64,000 nt of DNA from Pycnococcus provasolii (taxonomy: Eukaryota > Chlorophyta > Pseudoscourfieldiophyceae > Pseudoscourfieldiales), in contig CP150577.1 of assembly GCA_049487715.1 (NCBI GenBank), positions 248,001 through 312,000 on the forward strand, read 5' to 3'. A program made the position numbers and the translations under genes. The notes under the pieces were generated by a model that was not told the DNA's origin, searched no databases, and saw nothing but the letters and a program-made list of their open reading frames with translations. Positions 50,421 through 59,639 of this stretch are shown here, in pieces. The stretch's first letter is position 1, and the number at the start of each line of letters is the position of its first letter.

Positions 50421-50631
50421 TTCGTGGCGGCGTCTCGACGTCGTCGGCTTCCATCTCTGCGGTATCCTTGTCATCTCCATCGTTGAGGTTCGACTCGGGA
50501 ACCTCGGACGGCGCGGCTGTACCCGCGAGAGCGGCAGTGTTGTCCGCGGCGGGCGCGTTTTCATCTGCGAGTGTCGGTGTAGCGGCGGTGGCGTCAGCCG
50601 CCGCCGCAGTTTGCTGGCCTGTGGTGGTCAT
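50377..50631 (-). CDS. Ala/Thr-rich ORF ending in the copia 3' region
   Basis: 84 residues from ATG 50631: MTTTGQQTAAAADATAATPT, an Ala/Thr/Asp-rich low-complexity chain, then DDVETPPRKRIQIQNITKTN. Its last residues lie in the element's A-rich 3' DNA, as in the 8150 frame. A gag N-terminus left after an internal deletion is the simplest reading. The open frame extends upstream to 50913 without other support. Confidence 0.3.
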   Translation of the reverse strand: MTTTGQQTAAAADATAATPTLADENAPAADNTAALAGTAAPSEVPESNLNDGDDKDTAEMEADDVETPPRKRIQIQNITKTNKN

Positions 50632-51046
50632 ATGCGTGCACTTCGTGTGTGCGTCGCCACCCTTAAGGCTGGAGATCGAGAATGACTTGTCCAGGGGGGG
50701 GTTGCGAGCCCTGGTCTCCCGGTGCCCCCGACTGGCCTGCGGGGCGCTGGCCGCTTTCCCGCTCGGTGGAGCCGGGTCATTCTCGACTGCGTCCTGAGGA
50801 GGAGTCGGGTCGAGTGCGGTCCTCCCCAAGGACAAGTTTTCCCGAGCTCGCCCGGGGAAACTAGAACTTGTTCTCTTCAAAACCCCTGGTCTTCTCGCAA
50901 ATCGCATGTTCAAAAGTTTTTCTTTCTCTCTTTCGCATATACTCTATTATTATCAAAATTGTTTATCAGCTCAATCCGGATCCCCACTTGCAATTTTCTC
51001 ATAATAAAACAAACATACGAAAGCAGTTCGTTAAAAGTGTATACAC
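50632..51046. other. Upstream region of the oxygenase gene
   Basis: The first half is GC-rich and open on the minus strand; the last 45 bases (aaacaaacatacgaaagcag to atacac) are shared with the region upstream of the broken copy at 21633. That shared stretch is the minimal conserved promoter of the pair. Confidence 0.35.
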
Positions 51047-52198
51047 ATGTGCAGACTTTCAGTGTCTGTTCCTTTTCTTAGGGGGCACTTTTTGTCCTTT
51101 GTAATTACAGTGCAGAGTACGACGTCATTGTTTGCAAACAGTTTGCACTCTAGCAATAAGTCTTTGGCTGCAACGAGTTTTCCTCTGCAAGAATTTGAAA
51201 AAGAGTATCCTCTCTGCCCTCCTATAACTGTTGTCGACAGACTTAAAGACTCAAACGACATAGAACATGTTCTTCGAATACTCCGTGAAGCTCCGTTACA
51301 GAATGAGCCTTTCAATTACTGGTTATTCGCTTGTGAAGTTTGGCCTCCACTTCTGTACAAGAAGATGCAACTGTATCTACCACTACTACACAACGTCGAG
51401 GAAAACTCGAATAAGAAAGAAGTCGAACAGCCGTGCAGATTTTTCGGAAAGTGCGGAAGTGGCGTTGCGGTGAAAAGAAAGTGTCAATGGGAAGTACCTC
51501 TAGACCATTTTATCCGTCGTGCTGAACAATCACCTAGGAGCTTATTGAAATCGGCTAAATCGCTAGAAGTAGTGCAAGACGCAATAAGCACTTGGAAGCG
51601 CGTCGAGACAGTTCTGAAGTCCACGGCTTTGGCAGAGTTGTTGTGGGAGAAACTAGGAGTCTTAGAGCAAAGGAATGCGGTAAACGTAAGGGTCTTGGCA
51701 ACTTTGCCGACAAAAGGTCCACAGCTGCTCCATACAGACTCGCCCTTTACAGTCGCGTCATTGATCTTTCCACTTCCTACTAGTTTGGAGGAAGAATACG
51801 AGCACGGAACGTGTTTGCATTCTGTAGGAACAAATAGAAAAAGACCAAAGTGTTCCCACCAAGTTCGTTTCTTGCCGAATAGTGTCGCAGCATTTCGTAC
51901 CGTACCATCACACGTAGGGGGTACGTCTTACTCAATTCGAGACGAATACATTAGGAGTCGTGTAATTGGAGGAGCCCAAACGAGACATATGTATCCATTT
52001 ATGAACATAACGCGTCCTTCTTGGCACACAGCACCATCTCTAAAATTCAACACCCAATGCGAAGTGATATGGCGTCAAGCAATATTCGTTACATATCCAT
52101 GCGAAGGGCCATGCAAGTCGAGATGGTCATTCACTACACACGACACATTCACGAGCCATAAGAAGAAGAAAAAGATTATAAGACGAGGAAGATTGTGA
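51047..52198 (+). CDS. 2OG-Fe(II) oxygenase, secretory
   Basis: Single exon, 383 residues. The N-terminus (LRGHFLSFVITVQSTTSLFA) is a signal peptide or anchor. A helical, charged part follows to about residue 215. The catalytic double-stranded beta-helix has LLHTDSPFTVASLIFPLP (iron ligands H229, D231), EHGTCLHS, VRFLPNSVAAFRTVPSHVGG (distal His 289) and SYSIRDEYIRS (2OG-binding Arg about 298). This HxD...H...R order is that of prolyl-hydroxylase-like oxygenases. It may hydroxylate a glycan or glycoprotein in the ER or Golgi. The C-terminus is basic (KKKKKIIRRGRL). A decayed copy at 21633 lost the second half. Confidence 0.77.
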   Translation: MCRLSVSVPFLRGHFLSFVITVQSTTSLFANSLHSSNKSLAATSFPLQEFEKEYPLCPPITVVDRLKDSNDIEHVLRILREAPLQNEPFNYWLFACEVWPPLLYKKMQLYLPLLHNVEENSNKKEVEQPCRFFGKCGSGVAVKRKCQWEVPLDHFIRRAEQSPRSLLKSAKSLEVVQDAISTWKRVETVLKSTALAELLWEKLGVLEQRNAVNVRVLATLPTKGPQLLHTDSPFTVASLIFPLPTSLEEEYEHGTCLHSVGTNRKRPKCSHQVRFLPNSVAAFRTVPSHVGGTSYSIRDEYIRSRVIGGAQTRHMYPFMNITRPSWHTAPSLKFNTQCEVIWRQAIFVTYPCEGPCKSRWSFTTHDTFTSHKKKKKIIRRGRL

Positions 52199-52226
52199 TT
52201 CTACGGAGACAATCATTCGGCACTCA

Positions 52227-53231
52227 TCACGCACAGCATGGGTTTTGTAACAAAAACTCTTTCCACGCATGTCTTGCGTTTATAAAGGTGTATTCAGCAT
52301 TTTGATATCCCTCTGCACCCCAATGGTTCCGCTCCTTAGATACGAGCTGATAACCGCAGAGAAGAAGTTGTTTCGCAAAATTATTGATGCGCTTCTTATT
52401 CGTACCGTGCACCTCTATTGCGAGTTGGTCGAATAGCGGAGCACCACGAGTACTACAACCACGGAGAGCTGTTGATATTGTTTCGTATTCGAATCCCTCG
52501 ATATCCATCTTAAGCAAGTCAATAGTGGTCGAAGCAACAGTTCTCGTTGTTTGATTCGGCAATACACGAGACAGCAACGATTCAATTGATTCGACAGGGA
52601 AAGGATGTGATCTCGACTCGCCTCCTGCACCAACCTCATGAAAACGCAGAATTCCTCTCTCTTGTTCCTTGCGCACAAAGCGTTTTTTTTCGTCGTCAAG
52701 AGTCGGGTCGAACGTGTGAATTGCGCACTTTGGCCTCCTCTTATGAACAGCATTCTCGAACTGCGTGTCAGCGTTTGATCCAAGGCTGAAAACAAGGCAG
52801 TCGCCTTCGTCACTTCCGACAACGTCTAGTCCACACAAAAACTTCGGCCCGTCGCCACTTACGTATGGAACTCGTTCCAGGGTGCTGCATGAGTATGTTG
52901 GCTCTAAGTCATCGTGTGCAAGACGTTCCGGCAGACGCCGACTGCGTTTTAATTCAGAGCGAAAAGAGCACAACTTTGCTCGGGTTGAACTTGTTATTGG
53001 AATATTTCTGTGTACCGAGTCGATATGATCCAAGTTCCAAAACATTTGGTCCCGCTTAAGCTCGGAGAAACCAACTTTTGTGCGCCAGGCAGCGCAGCAC
53101 GTCGAGCTTCCAGGACACATATGCTCCCAAGAAGGATATAAACTGCTTGACCCTACAGCCCTGTGCAGCTCCCTTTCAGTGCCTTCGATGAGACGAAGGA
53201 GACTAGCCGCAAAACACATGATGAGAAACAT
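52227..53231 (-). CDS. METTL24/FkbM-like methyltransferase, membrane-anchored
   Basis: Single exon, 334 residues from ATG 53231. A hydrophobic start (MFLIMCFAASLLRLI) is the signal anchor. Domain landmarks: PYVSGDGPKFLCGLDVV, DCLVFSLGSNADTQFENAV (SAM-binding strand with Gly-Ser-Asn), AIHTFDPTLDDEKK, TIDLLKMDIEGFEYETI and DQLAIEVHGT. This order (FSxGxxxxxxFE, HxFDPT, LKMDIEGxE, QLxxEhH) is that of METTL24-like and FkbM proteins. Likely O-methylates a sugar in the Golgi. It faces the oxygenase gene tail to tail, with 28 bases between the stops. Confidence 0.82.
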   Translation of the reverse strand: MFLIMCFAASLLRLIEGTERELHRAVGSSSLYPSWEHMCPGSSTCCAAWRTKVGFSELKRDQMFWNLDHIDSVHRNIPITSSTRAKLCSFRSELKRSRRLPERLAHDDLEPTYSCSTLERVPYVSGDGPKFLCGLDVVGSDEGDCLVFSLGSNADTQFENAVHKRRPKCAIHTFDPTLDDEKKRFVRKEQERGILRFHEVGAGGESRSHPFPVESIESLLSRVLPNQTTRTVASTTIDLLKMDIEGFEYETISTALRGCSTRGAPLFDQLAIEVHGTNKKRINNFAKQLLLCGYQLVSKERNHWGAEGYQNAEYTFINARHAWKEFLLQNPCCA

Positions 53232-53339
53232 TATTGAATACAAATTGGGAATAATATTGGATACTATAAGGGTATCGAAGGTCAACAATAGTGTCCCACC
53301 CACTGGGAGTCCTATATATACCAACCCTCTGACCAATAA

Positions 53340-53628
53340 AAAAAGTACCCCCCCCCCCCCCCGAGTTTTTTGCAAAGTTGGATGTTTTTGCCCAAATCCT
53401 TTGCAAAGTTGGATGTTTTTCTAACCCTAACCCTAACCCTAATCCACCCTCGTCAAGGGGAAGTCGGTTGCCGCCACTGAGTCCTCCAGACACAGACACA
53501 GACACGTGAGTGACACTCCATTTCTCAGACGCCATCCTCATCGGCCAAGGTTACATGGCGTCTGCGCTTTCTTGCGACGTCCTATTCGCGTTCACGCGCA
53601 GCACGCAAGCGAGTCATCGCGGGTGATA
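53340..53628. other. C-run and short interstitial telomere-type repeat
   Basis: A run of 15 C (53348-53362) is followed at 53421-53442 by ctaaccctaaccctaaccct and aa, about three and a half TTAGGG units. A matching 15-base stretch lies at 62983-62997. They may be relics of chromosome ends or of telomerase-healed breaks. There is no gene. Confidence 0.5.
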
Positions 53629-53815
53629 TTGTGGCGGCGAGCTCAAGCCGTCCTCTTTCACTACACGTAAGACCGCCAAGCCTACGGTAGACACACCTTA
53701 AGTAAAAGTTAAGAGTGGTTGAGTTACACGGAGGATACTAAGGGAGGTCCCTCGAGAGAGGGGGATCACGTGATAACCTCCTCATAGTGGGCACTGCCCG
53801 TTATAAGGGGGGCTG
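53629..53815 (+). repeat. Dispersed repeat, direct copy of 59297-59482
   Basis: Identical over about 187 bp (gtggcggcgagctcaagccg to ataaggggggctgat). In the 59-kb copy it overlaps the end of a small reading frame, so the repeat could carry a gene end. It stops 18 bp before the copia 5' LTR here. Confidence 0.6.
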
Positions 53816-53832
53816 ATTCGAGTCGCCCATCC

Positions 53833-54856
53833 TGTCGAGATTATACCTTATATGCCTTGTGGGGAACCGTTGTTGAGGACTCGGGATCCCAGAGGGAAAG
53901 GGGACGCAATAGGTCGATTGGTCAAGATGGGCATCCTGACCAACCGACCTAAACTCCCGACTAGGGATAAGGGGGCGCGGCCCCTGGTTGTCTAAGTTTG
54001 TAAGACCACTCTTTTTCTTTGCTTTTCTACTTATTCTCTTCAGGTTATGAGCCTCAAGTTGTGAAACAGCTACGCTACCTTAAGTCAGCCTACGAAACTT
54101 CACAGTTTTTGAGTACACTTACTTGGCCGTCGAATACACTTTACAGTTTTCAAATATCTTGACCACAGAAAAAACGCGAAGCGAAACTGCGTAGTGGAAA
54201 ATAGCTCTCGACCTATCTTCCCGTTGTGGAAGGTGGTCAGACCACTTCGAGAAACCTTATCCTGGCAAGATACGGTTATGACGAAGCCTCTGAGGCAAGA
54301 CATCCACAATCACCTCGTGCAAATGATTCTGCACGGCTAAACGGCCTCCAGTGAACCGACTGGTTGAGGTAACAGGCCACCTCACAATAACACAGACATC
54401 TCAGAAGATAAGGTCAATACACATACCAAAAGAAACAAAAATCAAAACATCACAAAACCAAATACAAATCGAAACATCACGAAAACGAATACAAATTCAA
54501 AACATTACAAAAACGAATAAAAATTAATCAACCATACAAGACCTTGACAAACCAAATAAGAAGAACGAAGAAATGAAGATACAAACTAAACAACTAAACA
54601 ACGCTACTTGCCAGTTTTCATACCAGGCATAGCAGCGAGGGGAAGTGTCGAGATTATACCTTATATGCCTTGTGGGGAACCGTTGTTGAGGACTCGGGAT
54701 CCCAGAGGGAAAGGGGACGCAATAGGTCGATTGGTCAAGATGGGCATCCTGACCAACCGACCTAAACTCCCGACTAGGGATAAGGGGGCGCGGCCCCTGG
54801 TTGTCTAAGTTTGTAAGACCACTCTTTTTTCTTTGCTTTTCTACTTATTCTCTTCA
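53833..54856 (+). mobile_element. Complete but internally deleted copia element with target duplication
   Basis: 5' LTR 53833-54042 and 3' LTR 54646-54856 (210 and 211 bp, nearly identical), both TGTCGAG...TTCA. The element is bounded by the 5-bp duplication CATCC (53828-53832 and 54857-54861). Directly after the 5' LTR comes ggttatgagcctcaag, a primer-binding site for the anticodon arm of initiator tRNA-Met. Only a scrap of the coding region remains, ending MTKPLRQDIHNHLVQMILHG and TAA at 54340; the tract gaggggaag precedes the 3' LTR. The matching LTRs point to recent insertion with the help of another copy. Confidence 0.9.
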
Positions 54857-54913
54857 CATCCCCAGGTGTAAGGGTTATAGGGTTTTCAGCATCAACACAG
54901 CAGACTTCAAGAA

Positions 54914-55784
54914 AAAGAGCAAAGTAAGCCTTGTTTGTAGAGTAGTCTTGCAAATGCAATTGCACTCGATGATCTCTCAACTTAACTTACCGAAATATGC
55001 GCTTCCAAACGCGTACAGTTTCCAAGAAGCACGCACATACAACTCGAGAATGACAAGCCAATCAGCCTGGCATACGCCAGAGTAACGTTGTTGATAAGAA
55101 TTTATGTGTCACCTTGGTGCCATCTCACCGCCTTCATATCATGCTTATCGCTTGCTTTGAGTATTGTGTGATGTTCCTCTTTCGTAATCCTCGTGACTTT
55201 TTTGATGCAAAAAGGTCCTGTGCAAGGTAGGTTGATTGCATGCTTTCCAGAAGACGATAACTCACCTTGTCCGTATTGACGAGAGCACAAAGCCAACAAT
55301 AGTTTCAAACCATACTCATATAAGACTTCATCATCCTCCATCTATGACTTAACCATACAGGATATATATTTCCAGAAAAATACGCATAACAATATGTTGA
55401 TGTATGTGGGCACATGACGCAGTTGATTTACCGTCTTTGCTCTCAAACTCTTCAAGGAAGTCTATGAAGTGAGACAAAGTAAAATAAAGTGGCACGTCCT
55501 GTGACAGTTCTTGTAGTTCGGTAGGTAGTTCCACTTTGTAGTCGTGTTAATTCAAGAAGGAACAGGCATCAAGGCAACCACGACTAACGACTTCCACCAG
55601 AATGACCAGATCCACCAGACATACAAATTACAAAAACATTGAATACAACAGAGTAGGTTGAGAATACCAACTTCAACGTAGTAATGTATGTATTACATAA
55701 GTGTATTCGTGTATTCGTGTATAAGTGTATAAGTGTATTTTGTATCACCTCAGTGCATTACAGAAGCTGGGCACGAAGACCAGA
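54914..55784 (-). repeat. 750-bp duplication, inverted relative to 31402-32142
   Basis: The minus strand carries the same two frames as at 31.4 kb: one ending IFLEIYILYG (55534-55349) and MEDDEVLYEYGLKLLLALCS, then RITKEEHHTILKASDKHDMK (55341-55102), intact here for 79 residues. Near its end (55669-55763) it has 95 bp more, with the tandem gtgtattcgtgtattcgtgt. Family unknown. The 249-residue methyltransferase gene begins just beyond. Confidence 0.55.
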
Positions 55785-55815
55785 ATAATATATCTATCGT
55801 TTGTAACACGTGAAC

Positions 55816-56565
55816 ATGTTGCATCTTCGGCATATGCTTTGGATTTTACTGGTTTTATTGACTTCTCTAACCGTATTTCGAGAGGCCCAAAGAGCAAGGT
55901 GTGCAACAAATCAGCGACAGATTGTTCCTCTGCAAAGAAAAACGACGAGCTTTGCCGGCGTGTCGTCATCAGTTAACTTCTGGCACAAGAAAGCTGTGAG
56001 AGAACTTAACTTGGGAAGCAAGCGACTCGCTGGAGGTCATAACGTCATGCAATATGCAAGTGAATTGGCACATTTTGCAAACTTTATCAGACAGAATAAT
56101 ATAAGCTCCTATCTTGAAATGGGCGCAAATTCTGGAAAGCTTGTTGCGTGGCTTCACGATAATTTTCACTTTTCAAAAGTCGCTGCAGTGTCGCTGGACC
56201 AGATGAGAAGTATTGACCACTCCCAGCAGAAAGAGATACAAACGTTCGTTGGCAACTCCACATCTCATGAATACAAGAGGTGGCGCCACTCTATAGGCCA
56301 TTTTGACCTGGTGCTTATCGACGGAGATCACTCGTATGAGGGATGCCTTGAGGATTATCTATTCGAGAAGACGCAATCGCACACATTTCTCGCCTTTCAT
56401 GATACAATGAACTCTAAATTTCCTGGAGTCCGCCGAGTTTGGCAAGAACACCTGACTGGTGTGAAGGTGGAGTTCGCTAATCTTGATGCGTCTGACCCTG
56501 CAAAATTTTATGGAGTTCCAGGAGTCGGAAGACAGGCTTGTGGAATTGGCATTGTGTTTGGTTGA
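55816..56565 (+). CDS. Class I SAM methyltransferase, membrane-anchored
   Basis: Single exon, 249 residues from ATG 55816. MLWILLVLLTSLTVF is a signal anchor. The domain begins near residue 90: YLEMGANSGKLVAWLHDNFH (SAM loop, with Met for Val before GxxxG), KVAAVSLDQM, FVGNSTS and FDLVLIDGDHSYEGCLEDYL, the IDGxHxYxxxxxD block of Methyltransf_24-type enzymes. FHDTMNSKFPGVRRVW follows. Cephalosporin hydroxylase-like or TylF-like sugar O-methyltransferases share this pattern. A Golgi sugar methyltransferase is the likely role; the exact family is less certain. Confidence 0.75.
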   Translation: MLHLRHMLWILLVLLTSLTVFREAQRARCATNQRQIVPLQRKTTSFAGVSSSVNFWHKKAVRELNLGSKRLAGGHNVMQYASELAHFANFIRQNNISSYLEMGANSGKLVAWLHDNFHFSKVAAVSLDQMRSIDHSQQKEIQTFVGNSTSHEYKRWRHSIGHFDLVLIDGDHSYEGCLEDYLFEKTQSHTFLAFHDTMNSKFPGVRRVWQEHLTGVKVEFANLDASDPAKFYGVPGVGRQACGIGIVFG

Positions 56566-57153
56566 TGGATTTTGATTGGGCAGCTTGTGCAAGACAACTT
56601 TCCTGAACCATAGTGTGGGTGTGAACACCGTAGTGTGGGTGTGAAAGAGATTGGAAGCTTCATGGTTAAGCGATTTGCATCTTTCAAAAGAGCGGGGAGC
56701 ATTATAGAACGAAAATTCCGAGGAAATATTCTCTTCGAAATGGTGTCCGACACGCGGGTCTGCTCAGTCTGCTGGCTGATTTAAATTTTCGTATGGTATC
56801 GATATACGTACGATACTACTATCATAGTATTATGTATAGTTAGTAGTAGTACTATGTTATACGTCAAATTAAGTATTTTACCCGCTGTGCATTGGTAGCG
56901 CGCAAGGCATGCTTGCATGCATTGGTCTGCCTTAGGTCGCACATGCAGGCGCCGCTCGTCCCGCTGCGCCATGGGTAGCAAGGAAAGCCTCCTTCACGAC
57001 ACCGTGGTTGCATGCATTATTCTTCCAGCTGCAACCTATTGTGGCGGGCTGTTCGGCGTTGGATCCTATCGAGATCAGAGCAGTATCGAGAATCCAATGC
57101 CACACCGCATGCCACCACTTGCATGACTTATTCTCTTCAGCGATGGGGGTCTT
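56566..57153. other. Short tandem and AT palindromes; no gene
   Basis: The unit tagtgtgggtgtgaa is present twice at 56612-56645. An AT-rich stretch (56795-56865) is made of overlapping inverted repeats (tacgtacgata, atagtattatg, agtactatg). A copy of the LTR tail (cttattctcttcag) lies at 57127-57140. Confidence 0.4.
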
Positions 57154-58728
57154 TCACAAGGTCCAAAAATGCTGTTCTGTTGAGAATCGCTTTACTGCAT
57201 TTTGTGTACGCAAACGCTGACTTTCACTGCACCATGGCGGGCAAGAGCCTGGGCGCAAAACTTCGGCTACTCGGCAAACGAAAGTGTCCGATGAAGTAAA
57301 GTATGCTTCCTTGAATTTAGGTCTTCTCTCGAGAGTAGTGGCAACATCATTTCTCCAAAAATGAAACTCGGCAAGCTTGTCCTGATTTTCCGCAAGATTG
57401 TGTAGAAATTCTCCAAGTTCTTGATGTGATCGAAAGTCGTCCACAAATATCGCGCAATTATCACAAGGCAAAAATTCTTTCACGCTCGTCGAGTTTTGAT
57501 GAAGGAGAATGGGTATAGCGCCCGATTGTAGGGCAAGGAAAGCCTTCTCATCAACCCAGTCTTCTTGGATGAGATTTGGAATCGCAAAAGCAAAGAGGTG
57601 TCTCGACAGGACTTCAACAACTCGATCTTCATTTTTGTAAGCGCCGAATCGTGAATTTCTCAGCAAGCTAGTATTCTGCAGTGCTGGATAGCAAGTTCCG
57701 TATGAAATGACCTGAAAATGCTTTGAGAGACCAACAACGTGTTCATCTCTCATGCTCGGTGCTCCGCAGTGGGATATCATAACTGCCACGCTTTTATCAC
57801 GACTCTCTATGTCAACGACTCTATCGAAGCTTTTGTAGAGCTGCGGGTTTGCTGGGCCAAGAAAAGTCTGAGACAACATTGTCGTTGGAATGTCTGAGGT
57901 AGTAAAGCTATCCGCGCGATAATCTATGCCCCAATAATCATGCCCATTTCTCAAAAATTCATACTTTCCGCCGTGCGTACCAGGTCGTTCGCCTGCTAGT
58001 CCGATCCAGGGAAGACGAGGAGTTAGGCGCTTCAACAAGGCAAACGTTGTCTTCTCCAAGGGAAAAATTAAGGCATCAGCTTTTATTAACTCGTCGCGCC
58101 AAGAGTCGTAGCATAATGATTGAACACACCACCGAGACGGTTTTCCTCGCAAGCGGCGTCTTCTTCGAAATGGCCGTGGAAGAAATCGCCAGCGAAGTAA
58201 AGCAGAACCCTCACCAAGGCAACTCCCCTGAAACTTGAACGGCAAGTTGTAAAGTACTTTCGCGTAGAACTTCACTCTGTGGGGAAGAGGAGGTACTGCG
58301 ATGGTAAGAGGCTCGGTGCTTTTCGATAGTTCACGCGCACAGCACACAATGTTCTCTTTACGATATTGTTTGCCGCAGTCCGAAGCCATTTCAAAGGACT
58401 CGCTTTCTCCTCTAAAGCTTTCAAGGAACAAGTGAGTCGAGTTCGTCGTCCAAATCCCTCCAAGGTGACTCTTTGTTTCATAGTATGTTCGATTATTTTG
58501 ATGCAATACAACAACACTGAGACTGCTTCCTGCTGACCACATAGAGTTGGCTAAACTTCGTAGTGTCATACTGTACGTTCTTGCAAAGCCAGCCTTTTGG
58601 TTAAGGGTTTCCTTCACATTCAAACAATTATCAACCGCGCTGCTGGTGTGGTACAAACTCACCGATCGACTTTCGCTGGACTTGAAGAGTGGCAAAACTA
58701 ATAATAGCCATGTATGAAGACCTTTCAT
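57154..58728 (-). CDS. GT10 alpha-1,3-fucosyltransferase-like
   Basis: Single exon, 524 residues from ATG 58728. The start (MKGLHTWLLLVLPLF) is a signal peptide or anchor. The first third is unlike the family. Then come DALIFPLEKTTFALLKRL, RLPWIGLAGERPG, YWGIDYRADSFTTSDIPTTM (the GT10 mSYRxDSD block), and the donor-site block HLFAFAIPNLIQEDWVDEKA with FLALQSGAIPILLHQ, then FVDDFRSHQELGEFLHNLAE and EFHFWR. These match the GDP-fucose-binding C-terminus of alpha-1,3/4-fucosyltransferases. It would use GDP-fucose, or a related 6-deoxy or 3,6-dideoxy GDP-sugar, in the Golgi. A basic stretch (RPFRRRRRLRGK) in the middle may be a loop. Confidence 0.8.
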   Translation of the reverse strand: MKGLHTWLLLVLPLFKSSESRSVSLYHTSSAVDNCLNVKETLNQKAGFARTYSMTLRSLANSMWSAGSSLSVVVLHQNNRTYYETKSHLGGIWTTNSTHLFLESFRGESESFEMASDCGKQYRKENIVCCARELSKSTEPLTIAVPPLPHRVKFYAKVLYNLPFKFQGSCLGEGSALLRWRFLPRPFRRRRRLRGKPSRWCVQSLCYDSWRDELIKADALIFPLEKTTFALLKRLTPRLPWIGLAGERPGTHGGKYEFLRNGHDYWGIDYRADSFTTSDIPTTMLSQTFLGPANPQLYKSFDRVVDIESRDKSVAVMISHCGAPSMRDEHVVGLSKHFQVISYGTCYPALQNTSLLRNSRFGAYKNEDRVVEVLSRHLFAFAIPNLIQEDWVDEKAFLALQSGAIPILLHQNSTSVKEFLPCDNCAIFVDDFRSHQELGEFLHNLAENQDKLAEFHFWRNDVATTLERRPKFKEAYFTSSDTFVCRVAEVLRPGSCPPWCSESQRLRTQNAVKRFSTEQHFWTL

Positions 58729-58899
58729 ATCGCCAACGTATATGATCAAAGTGCCCAAAAGTGTTTAGTACCTTATATATTGGCGGTTTACCGTTGTTAG
58801 TTTCTCACGACCCCTAGGTTGGTAATTGGGTGGCTGGGCGGGATCTGACTTACCACGGGTATCACGGGGTCTCGGGGAGGGCTCTGGACCTTTTCCCTC

Positions 58900-59195
58900 G
58901 ACTTTTCTGACTCTCAGAGTCCCTCCAGAATGACTCTCAGAATCCTCCCCGTTGTTTTCCTACGACCTTTCTGACTCTGAGAGGACTCTGAGAGTCAGGG
59001 ATACAGTGGAGTGCCACGACCATTTCGACTCTCAGAGTCGCCCCGACCTGTAGGCGCGACTAAGGTTGACTCTGAGAGTACTCTGAGAGTACTCTCAGAG
59101 TACTCTCGGGACTACTCTTCGCGAACGTCGCCCCTCCCTTTAGACACGACCATTAACGACTCTCAGAGTCTCATTCATTCTCAGAGTCTCATTCA
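58900..59195. repeat. Cluster of CTCTGAGAG/GACTCTCAGAGTC palindromes
   Basis: More than ten copies of gactctcagagtc, ctctgagag or close variants occur in about 300 bp, some in tandem (actctgagagtactctgaga at 59072-59091; tctcattcattctcagagtc at 59169-59188). Each unit is itself palindromic. The block ends just before the ATG at 59202. It could be a multi-site regulatory region or a minisatellite; no protein is encoded. Confidence 0.6.
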
Positions 59196-59201
59196 TTCTC
59201 T

Positions 59202-59336
59202 ATGGCCGCGACCTCGAGCTCCGAGCTTCCGCCTTCTACGCCCAAGTACGTCATTGAGCGCCTTAAGGTGACGCCGTCGAGCGGTGGCTGCTCACTGTGG
59301 CGGCGAGCTCAAGCCGTCCTCTTTCACTACACGTAA
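59202..59336 (+). CDS. Short ORF after the palindrome cluster
   Basis: 44 residues, MAATSSSELPPSTPKYVIER, then LKVTPSSGG and an end (RRAQAVLFHYT) that lies in the dispersed repeat 59297-59482. The start fits an N-terminal exon or gene fragment cut by the repeat: the DNA after ...ACG is GTAAGACC, a good 5' splice site, so it may be exon 1 of a lost gene. Weak. Confidence 0.25.
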   Translation: MAATSSSELPPSTPKYVIERLKVTPSSGGCSLWRRAQAVLFHYT

Positions 59337-59639
59337 GACCGCCAAGCCTACGGTAGACACACCTTAAGTAAAAGTTAAGAGTGGTTGAGTTACACGGAGG
59401 ATACTAAGGGAGGTCCCTCGAGAGAGGGGGATCACGTGATAACCTCCTCATAGTGGGCACTGCCCGTTATAAGGGGGGCTGATGAATCACGTGACCACCT
59501 CCCTGTTGGGGGTTTTGGCAGTTCGGCGTATCCCGTTTAGGGGTTCACCTCACACACCACCCCGCAGAGCAGTCAAAAATCCGTGAAAAGTAAGCGTATC
59601 TGAGAAGAAAAACCTCAAGCTGAGAGGAAAAGAAACTCG

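Noticed and set aside
53833-54042. Solo LTR
   Set aside because: Looked solo at first, but the primer-binding site after it, the RNase H tail, the polypurine tract and the second LTR with matching CATCC flanks show that it is the 5' LTR of one element.
57154-58728. Exostosin (GT47) assignment of the 524-residue transferase
   Set aside because: Considered because of the secreted layout, but the YRxDS block and the DEKAFLAL...VDDF C-terminus fit GT10 fucosyltransferases much better.
58905-59195. CRISPR array
   Set aside because: The repeated units are short self-complementary motifs of variable spacing without unique spacers of even length, in eukaryotic DNA.
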